A stretch of 64,000 nt of DNA from the NCBI GenBank assembly GCA_021789895.1, contig JAJYIU010000003.1:1-64000 (forward strand). Reading direction: 5' to 3'. Under the pieces are notes generated by a model. That model was not told where the DNA came from and searched no databases. It saw only the letters and a list, made by a program, of their open reading frames with translations. The translations under genes were made by a program, and so were the position numbers. Below are positions 63,334 to 64,000 of the stretch, one piece after another (within the stretch, counting starts at the first letter, position 1; each line of letters begins with the position of its first letter). Source of the DNA: Acidobacteriota bacterium (lineage in GTDB: Bacteria > Acidobacteriota > Terriglobia > Terriglobales > SCQP01).

Positions 63334-64000
63334 ATGGGCGATGCATTCATGCTGGCGGGGCGCGAGTTCCAATCGCGCCTGATTATCGGCACCGGGAAAT
63401 ATCGCAGCATGCAGCAGACGGCGCGCTGCATCGAGATGAGCGGAGCCGAAGTGGTGACGGTGGCGGTGCGGCGGGTGAATATTACCGATAAAAGCCAGGA
63501 AAACCTGCTCGATTATCTCGATCTTTCCCGGCTGCTGGTATTGCCCAACACTGCCGGCTGCTACAGCGCGGAAGAGGCGTTGCGCACCGCGCGCCTGGCG
63601 CGCGAGGCGCTCGACAGCCCCTGGGTCAAGCTGGAGGTGATTGGCGACCAGCGTACGCTCTATCCCGACACCCAGGCGCTGCTGGAGGCCACGCGAACGC
63701 TGGTGAAGGAAGGCTTTATCGTGCTGCCGTATACCAGCGACGATCTGATCGTGGCGCGGCGGCTGATCGAAGCCGGCGCGGCGGCGGTGATGCCGCTGGC
63801 GGCGCCGATCGGCTCCGGGCTGGGCATCCAAAACACCGCGGCGCTGCGCATCCTGCGCGAATGCATACAGGAAGTTCCGCTGATCGTAGATGCCGGCGTC
63901 GGCTGCGCCTCCGATGCCGCCCTGGCGATGGAACTGGGCGCCGACGCGGTGCTGATGAATACCGCCATCGCGGCGGCGCAGGATCCGGAACAGATGGCCC
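63334..64000 (+). CDS. thiG: Thiazole synthase ThiG (3' end beyond window)
   Basis: Open from ATG 63334 to the window end (222 codons visible of ~255-260). Sequence shows [49 protein letters not shown], the Schiff-base lysine in [15 protein letters not shown] (~98), [34 protein letters not shown] with the phosphate-binding NTAALR, and [29 protein letters not shown]. It makes the thiazole phosphate of thiamine from deoxyxylulose phosphate, dehydroglycine and ThiS thiocarboxylate. No thiamine gene precedes it in the window. Confidence 0.93.
   Translation, partial: MGDAFMLAGREFQSRLIIGTGKYRSMQQTARCIEMSGAEVVTVAVRRVNITDKSQENLLDYLDLSRLLVLPNTAGCYSAEEALRTARLAREALDSPWVKLEVIGDQRTLYPDTQALLEATRTLVKEGFIVLPYTSDDLIVARRLIEAGAAAVMPLAAPIGSGLGIQNTAALRILRECIQEVPLIVDAGVGCASDAALAMELGADAVLMNTAIAAAQDPEQMA

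Overview
The window is high-GC chromosomal DNA, most likely from an acidobacterium in the broad sense. This is inferred from the exopolysaccharide locus architecture, the small zinc-ribbon and PQQ-propeller secreted proteins, a bacterial homologue of the tetraether/membrane-spanning-lipid radical SAM family, and the ECF sigma factor with secreted partners. No rRNA or tRNA is present to confirm it. Genes are dense, with many ATGA, GTGA or TGATG overlaps, and start codons are often GTG or TTG.

Layout. (1) 1-1414: the tail of one secreted protein and a complete paralogous lipoprotein in tandem. (2) 17295 down to 1408, minus strand: a long exopolysaccharide locus. In order it holds a Wza-type export protein, a Wzz/BY-kinase, a degenerate GGDEF-like protein, an initiating sugar transferase, a Wzy/O-antigen-ligase protein, a double GT4, a GT4, a GT2-flippase fusion, a GNAT-FkbM fusion and a polysaccharide deacetylase. 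It encodes every step of a Wzx/Wzy pathway, with three fused polypeptides. (3) 17608-22044: a divergent periplasmic ClpP-fold protein, an orphan coding remnant, a secreted GH42 enzyme and a small zinc-ribbon protein. (4) 27443 down to 22152, minus strand: a tight operon of GHL15-like hydrolase, GT-C membrane glycosyltransferase, ATP-grasp ligase and ornithine-cyclodeaminase-like protein; the last appears frameshifted. (5) 27586-29053: small membrane proteins. (6) 29117-36364: secreted SGNH hydrolase, six-hairpin glycosidase-like protein, ECF sigma operon and PQQ-propeller protein. (7) 36503-40208: an NRAMP transporter with a coupled upstream small ORF, and a Tes/MSS-like radical SAM enzyme. 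(8) 45788 down to 40404, minus strand: NUDIX-murG-murC-ftsQ-ftsA, with no ftsZ after ftsA. (9) 45827-58417: TolC-like protein (minus strand), then truA, a LeuA-like synthase, M20 peptidase, EamA exporter, HtrA, a peptidoglycan-binding protein, aldehyde dehydrogenase, alanine dehydrogenase and a membrane phosphoesterase. (10) 58506 to the end: a repeat, then glgB, a hypothetical protein, ssb, threonine aldolase and the start of thiG.

The most unusual features are these. A structured intergenic repeat of about 165 bp occurs twice, at 32.5 kb and inverted at 58.6 kb. The exopolysaccharide locus carries a run of enzyme fusions. A candidate membrane-spanning-lipid synthase sits where ftsZ would be expected. 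The GHL15/GT-C/ATP-grasp/OCD operon looks like an undescribed glycan-modifying pathway. A membrane phosphoesterase carries an internal Tat-like motif. No tRNA, rRNA, CRISPR array or insertion sequence was recognised.
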